A stretch of 64,000 bases of DNA, from contig OZ024905.1 of assembly GCA_964017125.1 (NCBI GenBank), positions 39,350,869-39,414,868 of the forward strand. Reading direction: 5' to 3'. This stretch comes from Flabesymbios commensalis. Taxonomy: Eukaryota > Annelida > Polychaeta > Terebellida > Flabelligeridae. The notes under the pieces are model-generated. The model had not been told where the DNA came from. It saw nothing but the letters and a program-made list of their open reading frames with translations, and made no database searches. Below are positions 12,365-24,102 of the stretch, piece after piece. Every line of letters starts with the position of its first letter. The stretch's first letter is position 1. The translations under genes and the position numbers were made by a program.

Positions 12365-12967
12365 GATTATATACTCCAGAATGTGCAGAGAATTATTTGT
12401 ATACCCTATAAATGCAACAGGATTTCATAAACCATGTTTTACAAGTCCTATTGGACAACATTATCAGATGTAGGCCTACTTTTGTCCCACTTAATTGTTA
12501 GATATAGTATTTTATTTCTTTCAAATCTATTGGTAATAACGCAATTTTCAGCCTCAAAAGAATAAATATATTTCTATTTTTAAAGAGAATACATCACTCA
12601 AAATGATTAGCTGAGAATCTACTATCTATTAAATCAATTTTACAGGCATTTATGATTATATTGTATGTATTGTAAATATAGTCTATTGGATGACCCAAAT
12701 AGCAATATAAGCGCCAGTCGAGGGGATCTCCAAGTTTCTATGTAGAAAGTAAAATAGATATTTTTCCTAAACTTGCTGAATTTAGCTAAGTTTATTAGAC
12801 GATTTGATGTTGTTAATGATGTTGTAAACGTATGTATGTATTTAAGAGGGAATGATCATTCCTTATTTTGACTTTCAAAGAAGACAATTAGAAGCAGAAA
12901 TAATTATCTAGTTAAATTAGCTCGATTGGCCTATGTTTTGTATGTATTCTACAAATGTAGGCCTAAG

Positions 12968-13064
12968 TAATTTTCACCCACTTGAAGTTGTGGGACGCGG
13001 TCGCGAGATACAACTTCAAGAGGGTAAACGTTAAATATAATAATTTACAGCTTTAAGGGTTAAT
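12968..13064. mobile_element. Partial family C MITE
   Basis: It carries the family C hairpin, CACCCACTTGAAGTTGTGGG facing ACAACTTCAAGAGGGT around CGCGGTCGCGAG, and a right end TTTAAGGGTTAA. The left two thirds of the element are absent. Confidence 0.65.
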
Positions 13065-13169
13065 ATACGTAAGTGAAATTTTGACCTAACGTCACTTTTT
13101 GACAAAGACGCTCATAAGAATACGTTAGAGATGTGCAATCTGTAGAAGAAATATGAATTATGTCCAAAA

Positions 13170-13222
13170 AACAAAGGTTGGACCACCGTCTACGACGCCG
13201 GACCAACATTAAACCATTGTTG
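13170..13222. mobile_element. Family D MITE fragment
   Basis: Only the centre and one arm remain: GGACCACCGTCTACGACGCC and GGACCAACATTAAACCATTG. Confidence 0.55.
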
Positions 13223-13224
13223 CT

Positions 13225-14240
13225 TCTACTGCCGTGTTTTCGGGGACTTCATTCATTTTTCATTTGATGACATGAGGGTGGGGAAAGAGTGTTTTCCTTC
13301 ACTCATCTCATCACACGTTATTATCAGTCACCATCCAAACAAGCACGACTTGTTCATCCTACATTACTGTTTTATTGTTGGCCTAACGTCGCAGACGATC
13401 ATCCAACATTTATACAAATCGGGTCAAAATGTCGTTCTTACTAGATTAGTACGTATAGTTAAAAGGAGAGATTTACGAATGCATTGCCAAGGTCACAGAC
13501 TGGACATTAGCTACTTCTAAATAGATGCAATAACGTTACGCTGATAATAATGATAATGACGTTCTTATGAAAATGCATTGTCAACACTTGGGTGTTAAAA
13601 TGTCAATTGTTTACCATTTATCATCAATTTTTTAAAACGTGTCCTATTTAATGTTTTGTTTTACAACAATGGATACAGTATATCCAGGACTTTGCACTTT
13701 CATATACCACACGGCAAATTAGTTTCATTGGATTTTTCAAGACAAAAAACGGCTCCCCATGTTTCCAAATCGACCTTTTTACACCAAGCAGTTGTATGAC
13801 GGGTGGTAAATTCTCCACAAGCTTGTCTGACACGATCGCTGATTGGCTACAGATAAACTTGGACACATGGACCACAATCCTAATCGTGTTTATTTATTCC
13901 AGGAATCGTGTTTGCTATCTAACTGGTTTCGCTTTTGTTGTCATACCGTTTTCATCTTTTAATTTCCGAAACGAGTTTTCGCTTTTAGACTCTTTTATAA
14001 TTTCAGTCATATTTATCTCCCAGCGATACATTCACCCATTTTTTTACTTGATGTACATTAAGCCGACATTGCTTCAATGTCATGTGTTGGCTGGGCAACG
14101 GTATACGTGGTAACTATAGGACATATAGTAAATCCTATTAATACTTTTAACAATCACGGTGTCTTCGGGTGAAGATTAGCTGGGCTTTTATCATGACCAA
14201 TCATTATGACCTAAATTCTCTGTCCTAGAGGTAAAAGGTG
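13225..14240. other. Stretch with no recognisable gene
   Basis: The frames at 13272-13520, 13648-13875 (minus) and 13796-14113 overlap or are unsupported. None shows a domain, and composition is like the flanks. Confidence 0.45.
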
Positions 14241-14720
14241 AAGGTGTGGGTTTATAGTCCGATATCAAGTCTGAAGACCTATCAGTCGACTTTATATTAT
14301 ACCCCTGGTCACTGGACCTGTTCATTCGTGTGCCACTTCAACTCCACGGAGAGCAAACAGTCATGTGGCCATTTCGGTGCATTGAACATATCGTACACAT
14401 TGCCATCTCTGTCCTATCAGATAATCATTTTCACCTGAGTCAAGTGAAGCATTTGAGGGTGGAGTGCCTTGCCCAAGGACACAACATCTTGACAAAGTCC
14501 CAGTATTGAATGGGTAAAAATATGATATTTCTCTAAAAAATCCTGCACCAAGCGGGGTTCGAAACCGCACGACAGACAGCGACCTTGCAGATATGTTTTT
14601 ACATTATGAAGTGTTCCTCCTTTTTCAACGTTGGGAAAACAGCGCAATAATATCCATCCCATGTTTCGATGATGTCACTATGTTTCGATATCACCCTTGC
14701 AGTGCTTCACTTCACTCAGG
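14241..14720 (+). repeat. Dispersed repeat with tRNA-like 3' part
   Basis: The 5' part (ATAGTCCGATATCAAGTCTG to ATCTCTGTCCTATCAG, then GTGAAGCATTTGAGGGTG) matches 31280-31520. The 3' part contains GTGCCTTGCCCAAGGACACA and a B-box-like GGTTCGAAACCGCAC, words widely found in animal SINEs. I infer a SINE-type or composite retroelement copy; the second copy lacks the 3' part. Confidence 0.6.
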
Positions 14721-16029
14721 TGTAAATGAATGTCTGTAGAACACGATGAATTTTTAACGTCGCCGGGTTGTCACGCTTTAATAGTGGTTGAAACTGCACA
14801 TAAATGAACATGTATTTCCCGTGATCGGAGAGGGGGGCAGTAAAACATATAGTCGGCTGAATGATCTCAATATTCGATATCAGACTATAAACTGTAGGCA
14901 TACCTTTACTTTTATCATTCAGATAACGAAAACCGTTCAGATTAATGGGTCAATATGTACTCAAATATTTTTATAGAGATTACAAGTAGGCCTACAATAT
15001 AAAACGTTCCTTCCTGCATTACCAAAACTATCCTCTGCCATCCACATACATTCCAGTCGAAATTCTTGATCTTCACTGAATAGTAGGCCTAATACTAACA
15101 AAAATGCGATGAAACATGCCTTTTCACTCAGTTAAGATACAAAGATAATTTGTACCTGGTGAGAATATCATGATTATTTTGCTCAACAATGTTTAATGTT
15201 ACCAAATATTGGAGGAAAAATGCACTGAAATTTTAGAGCGTATATAAAAATAAATTGAAATGTTTGAAAATATCTTACTTTAATAGCACACCATTCGACC
15301 TGTTATGGAGAGTTAGGTGAGCCCATCTTTCACAACATGTTATCTTACCCATGAGCACGCAGTGCGATACCTCTAGCATATATCGTCCAACTATTTTAAA
15401 TAGCGAGATACCTTGAATGTCGCGCGTTTCAAGACCGGCCAATCAGACAGCGCTTGACAGTTGCCTGAGAGCAAAGCTTGCTTGTTTTTGTTGGTATTAT
15501 AGATATACATTGCAGACAATGAGAGATTCCCAACTTGTCTATGTATACGGTAAGGCACCTGTGGTGGCATGGGTAGCGTCACCACAACTAAGCCGCTCTC
15601 AGCTTTGAGGACATACACAGGCACTTAGGTCTGTGGACGAGGTAGTTTGTTGTTTTTACCTCTCATAATTCTACAACATTATCTCTCACTTCTATGATAA
15701 CCAATCGAGACGAAATGGGGTAATATTATTTACATGTATTTACCGTGTAGTGCACTTTCTCAAGGTGGCCCTATAAAGTCAAGTTAGGGTCTTTCAAGGT
15801 CATTTAAATAATAATCTTATAACAACCTATTTGAGGTTATTTATTATATTGCGGTAAATATAGTGATAGTATGTCATCCCAACTGGCACATTATCTATCC
15901 AATGTACCTATTTTGCATATTGCGGCATTTATAGTTGCCATTCAAATCCAAGCCAATCGTCCACAAAAAAATCCATTCGTAATATTTAATTTAGGATGGA
16001 GTGTATACATCCCTATTTGTTGTATCTAT
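14721..16029. other. Stretch with no recognisable gene
   Basis: Open frames on both strands at 15391-15624 mirror each other and have no family resemblance. I see no repeat in more than one copy. Confidence 0.45.
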
Positions 16030-16275
16030 TTAAACCTTTAACCGCCAAATTGTTCAATCTGAATTTTCACCCACTTGAAATTGTGTCACGCTGACGCGAT
16101 CCACAACTTCAAGTGAGTGAAAATTATTCAGATTTGACAAAATGGAGGTCAACCGTTTTCAAATATTGCTGATTGATGTCATATTTTATCTTCAACATGT
16201 TTAAAAGAAGGTACTTAATGTGCTGGTAAAAAATGAAAATCCGAATATATGCGACACCGGCGGTTAAAGGGTTAA
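16030..16275. mobile_element. TTAA-flanked MITE, family B
   Basis: It has the family B hairpin and right end (CACCGGCGGTTAAAGGGTTA). The left end has lost one or two bases of the CCCTTT run. Confidence 0.85.
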
Positions 16276-16902
16276 GCGTTGGTATTAATGGTAATACAAA
16301 AGGGGATTTCTGGCACCAGTGCCCTCTAGCTCATGTATTGCTCTTTTATAAAATATGGGAATTTCCATTAGCAATACTAGTATTCTCACGTAAAAGAGCA
16401 AGAGCGATGTTATACGTTCATGTACGTAGCATAGACACTAACTGAAGGTCAGCGTTAGATTTTCTTGCAAAATAAATCATATGAAAATTTGACAGTTTAG
16501 ACCTGACCTTGAAGCTTTTCTAATGCAATGGTATGTTCATATCCCAACATTATAATGTTTTAGTCAAGCTGTACCATCTAGGTTTCACTAACTTCGGAGC
16601 AATCGTAATGCGCTTCAGGGGAGGTTGGGGGAAGATATCTGCGATTTTTATTGCCACAGAGTTACGCAGGTTAATGCGATTATGCTGCGAACTTGCCTAA
16701 AAGTCATCGCTAAGCCATCCTAAGCTAATCGCAAAGCCCAATGTGTCATAGCATCAAATGAAATTAAAAATCTAATAAAATAAAAGGTATCGTAATGAAG
16801 TATGAAACAAAAAGGACACGACTAACAAACCTACTAAAGCAATAATGTTGAACATTTTTCCATCGCATATTTATGACGCCGGTAATATACCCAAATGCCT
16901 CC
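16276..16902. other. Stretch with no recognisable feature
   Basis: I find no supported gene or multi-copy repeat. Words with GCGATT and AATCGC recur at 16600-16740 without clear structure. Confidence 0.45.
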
Positions 16903-16962
16903 CCAGCAAACACAATATTTTAACCCAATGTTGTTTTAATGTCGGGCCAGCGTCGCAGGGTT
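16903..16962. mobile_element. Half of a family D MITE
   Basis: The left arm (CCCAGCAAACACAATATTTT, AACCCAATGTTGTTTTAATG) and the centre are present. The right arm is missing. Confidence 0.65.
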
Positions 16963-17102
16963 TGTGCTGCAGACCAGTGCCATGTGCACCCCCAGCAGCC
17001 GCCTGTAACACGCTGTAATGCTGTGTCCAGGACGACGCTGACCAGTGGGCACCCAGGCCTGATACAGCAGACAGTGTGCTGCTTTAACTGGGGGAGGCGG
17101 AT

Positions 17103-17153
17103 GCTGTGAGAGGGAGGGGGTGGGGGGCGCCCCCACCCCCTCCCTCTCACAGC
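17103..17153. repeat. GC-rich perfect hairpin
   Basis: GCTGTGAGAGGGAGGGGG pairs with CCCCCTCCCTCTCACAGC, with arms of about 23 bp and a short loop of GGGCGC. The G-run arm could also form other structures. The flanks are not palindromic. Confidence 0.85.
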
Positions 17154-17254
17154 ACCGCGCCACGCCCATCATAGATGATTCACGGACATGGACCGTATGG
17201 TACAGCACTATACGAGAATGGTGTGGTACACAACGAAAATTCATCCACGAGGTG

Positions 17255-17595
17255 AATTTGGTGTTTTTTATAATTATACTGAAGACATATTTTGTGGTGC
17301 CTTGGTAGCTCAGTGGGCTGCACGATGGATCATTAATTGGTAAATACACCCGGTTATAATTAGTGGAATGGTAGGCCTATATCACCCAACAAAAATAAAC
17401 GGGATCGTAAAATTACAAATATTTCGCACAGTGTGAAAAATATAGCACACATTCATGTCAGGCTATTTTTTATTACTATACTTGAGAAATATTTTGCTGT
17501 GCCTTGGTAGCTCAGTGTGCTGCACGTTGGATCTTTAATTGTTGGGAAATACACGAGGTTATAATTGCGAGAATTGTATAGGCCTATATAAATCA
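17255..17595 (+). repeat. Pair of diverged direct repeats with an A-box-like word
   Basis: About 135 bp at 17255-17395 recurs at 17458-17595. Both contain GCCTTGGTAGCTCAGTG, which resembles a tRNA D-arm/A box, followed by GCTGCACG and GGTTATAATT. I infer two copies of a small tRNA-related SINE; I could not find a clear B box. Confidence 0.55.
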
Positions 17596-18067
17596 ATCAA
17601 TCAAGTTGATTGCATGTCAAAAATACATTGTGTGGCAAGAAACAACATAAAGCAGTATACAAATTCAAACATAGATTGTATATAATAAAGATTGTTACAT
17701 TATATTAGGCCCACATTTCATAACATATATACATATTCCGGGCTATAGATCCTGAAGACAAAGACAAATTGTGATGTTCATCACACAGCGCAAATTCACA
17801 TCGTAAATATGTTATTTTATTATTCCTAGAGGCATATATTGTGGCTTGCTGGAAACCAGCGAATCATGTTTTCGAAACAATCTAGGTCTATTTTAGCTCC
17901 TTTAACATACTCTGGAGCTTCCAAAAAAAAAAATATTTTCTTGAGAAATAGAATCAATTCATCAACCATGTTAACTGCGCAAGTTAGCTGTTTTAAATTT
18001 GGAAAAATGCTTAACCATTTGAATACCAATCACTGCTATTGTCGTTCTTAAACCTTTTGTGTTGCGC
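17596..18067. other. AT-rich stretch with no recognisable feature
   Basis: Two short frames on opposite strands (17826-18051) overlap almost fully and show no domain. Confidence 0.45.
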
Positions 18068-18339
18068 CTAAACCCTTTAATCGCCAAATTATTTAATTGG
18101 AGCTTTCAACCACTTAAGGTTGTGGCTAGCTGACGCGATCCAAAACTTCAAATGAGTGAAAATTCGTCAGACTTGACAAAAATAGCGTACCCGGCTAAAC
18201 CAGGCTACTCACATTGCGATGTCATCAGGGTAAAAAAAGAGGTGAGCGATTTTGAAATAATGCTCAAGTTTATCTTTTAATGTTTGAAAGCTGATACGTA
18301 AACCTCGAATATAATCTGGACCGATGGTTAAAGAATTAA
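18068..18339. mobile_element. Diverged family B MITE
   Basis: It starts TAAACCCTTTAATCGCCAAA and ends CCGATGGTTAAAGAATTAA. A roughly 50-bp stretch near 18180-18235 has no counterpart in other copies, suggesting a small insertion. Confidence 0.75.
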
Positions 18340-18394
18340 ATAACTGTTGTTTTTGCAGATGACTTCTATTTTACACTGTTTTAACAGCTATAAC

Positions 18395-18635
18395 TTAACC
18401 CTTTACCCGTCAAATTTTTCAATTCAAATTTTCACCCACTTGGAGTTGTGTCTCACTGACGCGATCCACAACTTCAAGTGAGTGAAAATTATTCAGATTT
18501 GACAAAATGGGGGTCAACTCTTTTTTTGCTGGTTGATGTCACATTTTATCTTTAAAATATTTAAAATGTGGTACTTAATGTGCTAATAAAAAATGAAAAC
18601 TCGGATATATGCAGCACCGGCGGTTAAAGGGTTAA
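18395..18635. mobile_element. TTAA-flanked MITE, family B
   Basis: The ends are TTAACCCTTTACCCGTC and GGCGGTTAAAGGGTTAA. The inner hairpin uses CACTTGGAGTTGTG and CCACAACTTCAAGTG. Confidence 0.88.
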
Positions 18636-18731
18636 ACCAGTAGTCGTTTTGATTCAGGTCAGTAAGAAACTATCAGATACATCGCAGATACATCGCAAAT
18701 GATTTTCTCCTAAGACGCCGTACCGTCGCAT

Positions 18732-18973
18732 TTAACCCTTACAGCGCGGGGATCGACTTTAGTCGTCAGAATCTGACGTCTACAGACGTCAGATTCCGAC
18801 GACTAAAGTCGATCCCCGCACTGTAAGAGTAGAAATATTTCTAATGGCCGTAGACCCATAACATAGGTATTCAAATGAATCAGAAAGAGCTAACTAAGAC
18901 AATTATAATGATTTCAGATTGAAGTAAACCTTTTGGTCTCCAAGGTTTATATATTCAGCGCTTTAAGGGTTAA
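18732..18973. mobile_element. TTAA-flanked MITE, family A
   Basis: Here the palindromic GACGTC module is on the left (TCTGACGTCTACAGACGTCA) and the AT-rich part on the right, so it is reversed relative to 5495-5735. Both ends carry TTAA. Confidence 0.88.
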
Positions 18974-18980
18974 CCCTGGG

Positions 18981-19226
18981 TTAACCCTTACAACGCTGAC
19001 ATAAACCATGTATAAACCATGTAGACCAAAAGGGGTTTTCAATGTGAAATCATCATAATGTCTTAGTTAGCTCTTTCTGATTCATTTCAAAACTTATGTA
19101 TTGGGTCCACGACTATTATAAATATTTTAATTCTTTTAGTGCGGGGACAGTCTTCAGACGTCAGAAACTGACTCTATAGACGTCATAATCTGGCGTCTAT
19201 AGACGGTCCCCGTACTGAAAGGGTTA
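18981..19226. mobile_element. TTAA-flanked MITE, family A, head-on to its neighbour
   Basis: It lies 7 bp from the copy at 18732-18973 in the opposite orientation. It begins TTAACCCTTACAACGCTGAC and ends CCCGTACTGAAAGGGTTA. Confidence 0.88.
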
Positions 19227-20351
19227 GCGTCGGTGACAACTTGTATATATGTCTGTTGACGCTAAGGTCCTGGTCAGATTTCACAGTGTGCGGGTTTAAT
19301 TAATTCTGACAAAATTAAAGGGAGGGACCATGTCGCTGGTCATTTGGTCGTAAATCATCAGCGAATCGATGATTCATTAAATGTTTCCTCACATTATATT
19401 TCGATCTAAACTATCGGATTTACACACTTATACTTAAACCTGCATTGAGTTTTTTTATATTAAAAGATAACATCTATATAAAACGATATACGTGAGAACA
19501 ACTCGTTGTCCTAACTAGAGCTGTTTGAACAAATCTATTTCCAGACAGAACATTAAGAATTAAATAAGGACATGGTGCAGGTACAGATTAGTCTAGAGTA
19601 CAACAAATATAACATTATTAATGGCGTCGTATAGGCGCAGTGCGGGGAAGAAATATAGGTATATAATTATGATCATGTGTCAAGAAAATATGTATCATCA
19701 ATTAAAACCATAGCATTATTTGCTTAATAAATTTAACAATTCACTTTTATTCATAATTATGTGAAGTTTTTTTTAGACAATTTGTGTTCATATTTCGCTG
19801 TTGAATGTATTGCAATTCTGACACATTGGTTCATGTATCTTTAATCAATTCAAATCTGTTTATCTACATTGTAGGTATATACCAGTGTAAATATTTTAAA
19901 TTACAGCAAAACACTTAGCTACGGTAATGCATTTAAACTACCGTTTTAATTGATAAGACGTTATGGATAGAGATTTGATAAGCTGAAACATAGCATGTTT
20001 CAACATGTTCGAAATTATATCGCGAATATTACATAGATTGTTCGATAGTCCATTAGTTAAGTCACAATATTATTTCATAGTTCTCATTAATATACAATAC
20101 ACCCAGTGCAGCTATGTACATATTCTTATCATGATGTAAGCAATATCACAACAGACAGAATAGTCCGAAGCATGACCGACCGAATAACTAGCCGCGTGAG
20201 GTTGGTTCAACATTCAACATGCAGATTGAGAAAGTGTGAAGTTGGTTCAATATTCGTCATTCGCAAATTAATATTAATATTCGAAAAAAGCCGAATTTGT
20301 TCAATACAAAACAATGCAGTATACATTGGACCACTACATAGTATTAAGTAA
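19227..20351. other. AT-rich stretch with no recognisable gene
   Basis: The 81-codon frame at 20106-20351 has no domain or splice context. Otherwise I see nothing. Confidence 0.45.
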
Positions 20352-20570
20352 CACATTACAATTGGCCCTAGGTTAGCCCAACGCAGCCCCTACTAGCCAC
20401 TGCACATAGCATACCAGGTTTTTGACACATTTTAAAATTTAGAGCAAAATAAGACAAACAAAATACAATTGGTCCTGGGATGGCCCAACGCACCGACTGC
20501 TCACCACAGCACATAATTCACCGTAAACACAAGTTTTTGACACATTTCTCAAAAAGTATTTTCTCATATC
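20352..20570 (+). repeat. Two adjacent direct repeats of about 110 bp
   Basis: TACAATTGGCCCTAGGTTAG, CCCAACGCAGCCCCTAC and TTTTTGACACATTT at 20356-20432 recur as ACAATTGGTCCTGGGATGGC, CCCAACGCACCGACTGC and TTTTTGACACATTT at 20465-20547. They are diverged by roughly a fifth. The nature of the unit is unknown. Confidence 0.7.
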
Positions 20571-21689
20571 GCACCCAAATAAACACCATTTACACATCAT
20601 GTCAGTGAAAAACACATTTGTAGTCTATATTAACTTACAAATAAGCACGTGCACATTAAAACAAAAATACAGCATACGTTAGTAAATAATAAATTTCGTC
20701 CTAATTCTACACAAACGTACCAAAAGTATGCACTACCAAATAACTCAATTTACAAAAAATATAGGAGGGAAAATATTGAAAAATGTGTGAATAAACCAAA
20801 AAAAATCAATATTGAGCAGCCAAGCCTTCACAAACATTGAATATTGTCAAAAATCGAGTATTTTTCAAGGACAATTAATTTCATTTATGCAACGTTAGAA
20901 TTTGACAGTCGCGTGTGTTGTAATTACGCAATGCGGATTTATTACTTAATAATTCAAAATTTGTAATTTGTATCGTATGGTAAAACGAATATTTTTGTTT
21001 TTTTCAAATAATCAAACACAAGGCCCTATGGCCTAGTTAAACACATAACTGAGAAGACTAGTAATACCTCCTCACTCACCAGGTGTCAGGGTGTCACGGT
21101 GCGCTCTACTCTACCACTGGCCCTGGGACTACATATCAGTGTTCAGGCTATATTAGCGATGGAGTTATAGGTCAAACGCCTAATATCGCGAATCACGTTT
21201 TACGCCATCTAAAAAATATTTACTGGCTGATTATTTTTTTTTCTGTTATTCAACTTACTAAAATGTTCTAAGATCTCTAGGGATAATTTTTGTTTGAAAA
21301 TTATTTCAACTTGCAAAATCCTTTCTTTGTTATGTATACCGATATTCCCGAATTTCACGCAGTATCGCATATCATGTTCAAGTTCAAGTGCTTATTCTTT
21401 AAGCCTCACACGGAGCAATACAAGAAAACAAGACTACATAAGTCCAGGAGCTCCCGCGACGAATTAGAATTTGATTTAAGCATTTTTGTGTAGGGTTTTT
21501 AAGTCCTAGGCTAGGTCAAAAATCAAGACGCAAGACAACTAGGTCTAAGAAGCTAAGTCTAAGAGTAAAATAAGAACTAGACAGTTTGTCAGAGATTGCA
21601 AACCTCCATTGAAATTATTGATCCTAATCAGTATCCCAGTAATGGTCTACCTATCTGGCACGGTTTACCCGATATCAGGCCAATCGAGG
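20571..21689. other. Stretch with no recognisable gene
   Basis: Several short plus-strand frames (20649-20840, 21083-21271, 21290-21493) show no domain. Confidence 0.45.
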
Positions 21690-23440
21690 TAACTAATAGC
21701 TGATTTACGGTCATTTTAAATTCGATATAAACTAGTTAAAAACTTAGGGTGCATCCTCCCCCGAAACCTCAAATTTTGTTTTATAGTAATGAACTAACAT
21801 TCAACACAGTTTGCAAAATATTGGGCATGCGAAAGTAAATAATGGCCGATAGGGGGCCATTTTGAATTTGATCGAGTCAGAATTTTTCAAGATGCATCCT
21901 CAGCTGAAATCTCACATTTCATTCTATAGTAATCGTCTAGCTATATAGCACGGTTTACCAAATATCGGCCATGTGAAAGTGAATAATGGCCTAAAGGCGG
22001 CCATTTTGAATTTGATCAAGTCGAAATTTTCCAAGATGCATCCTCAGCTGAAATCTCACATTTCATTCTATAGTAATGGTCTAGCCATCTAGCATGGTTT
22101 ACCAAATATCGCCCATGTGAAAGTGAATAATGGCCGATAGGAGGCCATTTTGAATTTGATCAAGTCAAAAAATTTCAAGATGCATCCTCTCCTGAAATCT
22201 CACAATTTGTTTTAGAGTAATGGTCTAGCCATCTAGTACGGTTACCTATTAACAGCTATGTGAAAGTGAATAATGGCCGATAGGCGGCCATTTTGAATTT
22301 GATTGAGTAAATTTTTTTCAAAATGCATCCTTTCTTGTAATCTCACATTTTGTTTTATAGTAATGGTCCAGCTATCCAACACGGTTTACCAAATATCAGC
22401 AATGTGAAAGTAAATAGTGGCCGATAGGCGGCCATTTTGAATTCGATTGAGTCGAAAGTTTTGAAAAGGCATCCTCTCCCGAAACGTCACATTTTTTTTA
22501 TAGTAATGGTCTAGCTATCTTGCACGGTTTACCTGATATCAGGCCTATCGAGGTAAATAATGCTGATTGTCGGCCATTTTGAATTCGTAAGTTAAAAATT
22601 TACAGGGTGCATCCTCCCCGGAAAACTCACACTTTGTTTTATAGTAATCAGGTAATGGTCTAGCCATCTAGCACGGTCTACCAAATATCAGCCATGTGAA
22701 AATGAATAATGGCCGAAAAGGCGGCCATTTTGAATTTGATCAGGTCAAATTTTTTCAAGATGCATCCTTATCTGAAATCTCACATTTCGTTTTATAGTAA
22801 TGGTCTAGCCATCTAGCACGGTTGACCAAATATCGGCCATGTGAAAGTGAATAATGGCTGATAAGCTGCCATTTTGAATTTTTTCGAGTAAAATTTTTTC
22901 AAGATGCATCCTCTCCTGAAATCACACATTTTGTTTTATAGTAATGGTCTAGCCATCTAGCACGGTTTACCAAATAACGGCCATGTGAAAGTGAATAATG
23001 GCCGATTGGCGGCCATTTTGAACTTGGACAAGTTGAATTTTTTCAAAATGCATCTTCTCCTGAAACCTTACAATTTGTTTTATAGCAATGGTGTAGATAT
23101 CTTGAGCGGTTTTTATGATATTCCACAATATCAGGCCTGTCGAGGTGAATAATGGCCGATAGGCGGCCATTTTGAATTTTATCAACTTGAAATTTTTCAA
23201 GATGCATCTTCTCATGAAACCTTACAATTTATTTGATATTAATGGTGTAGCTATCTTGAGCGGTTTTCATGATATTCCGCAATAGCAGGCCTGTCGAGGT
23301 GAATAATGGCCGATAGGCGGCCATTTTTAATTTTATCGACTTGAAATTTTTCAAGATGCATCCTCTCCTGAAACCTCACAATTTGTTTTATAGTAATGGT
23401 GTAGCTATCTTGAGCGGTTTTCATGATATTCCGCAAAATC
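21690..23440 (+). repeat. Satellite-like array, unit about 145-157 bp, about 12 copies
   Basis: Each unit has the blocks GAATAATGGCCGATAGGCGG, CCATTTTGAATTTGAT, CAAGATGCATCCTCTCCTGA, TTTTATAGTAATGGTCTAGC and GCACGGTTTACCAAATATC. Units vary, and a distinct subtype (TATCTTGAGCGGTTTTCATG) occupies the 3' end (23100-23430). Short minus-strand frames inside follow the repeat and are not genes. Confidence 0.9.
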
Positions 23441-23990
23441 TTTCAGTCAGATTTACCGATGTTATAAATTAGGTCAAAGTGCTGGGTTAACTTCAAGGTC
23501 AAGGTCCAAAAACCTGAAAAGGCACAACTAGGGACCTTAGAGAACATGTATGTGCAATATGACTGTCATCGGTCCAGTACTTTTCGAGATCTGCTCCGGA
23601 AACGAAGTGCGCGTCAAAACGTCTAAATAGGTCATAGTTCTGAACCAGAAGTAGGTCAAAGTTCAAATACCCCAAAAGGCACAACTAGACCCCCTAGGGG
23701 TGTTGTGTGTAAAATTTGAAGACAATCGGACAAGTACTTTCAGAGATATGCTCCGGAAACGAATTGTTTACGGACGGCCCAACGGCCCAACGGCCCAACG
23801 GCCCAAAGGCCCAACGCCGTAACATCATCATTTTCTCCTCTGCGACCTTGCGTATTGAATTCAGATTAAAAATATTTCAACCTGTCCATTATCCACCTGG
23901 AAGTAACCCACAAACCAAAAATTGTTATCCTAGCTTATTTTCTTACAAAGTTATAGGCAAAAAAAAACGGAGGTAGAATCCATAGCTTCC
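23441..23990 (+). repeat. Dispersed-repeat-like sequence with internal duplication
   Basis: GGTCAAAGTGCTGGG, AGGTCAAGGTCC, ACTTTTCGAGATCTGCTCCG and GAAACGAAGTG recur in diverged form about 170 bp on (ACTTTCAGAGATATGCTCCG, GAAACGAATTG). 23778-23816 is a run of about four 10-bp units ACGGCCCAAC. The architecture is like a non-coding mobile element, but the family is unknown. Confidence 0.5.
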
Positions 23991-24102
23991 TCTGTCTCAC
24001 CTACGGTGACGGCGGGAGCTAATTACAGTGAATGTATTACCCAGAACATACAATATAACACATATTAATGTATGCATTATTACACAATCAAATACAGTTG
24101 TT

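Noticed and set aside
13796-14113. 105-codon plus-strand frame as a membrane protein gene
   Set aside because: It has hydrophobic stretches but no family resemblance, atypical composition and no splice context; chance in AT-rich DNA.
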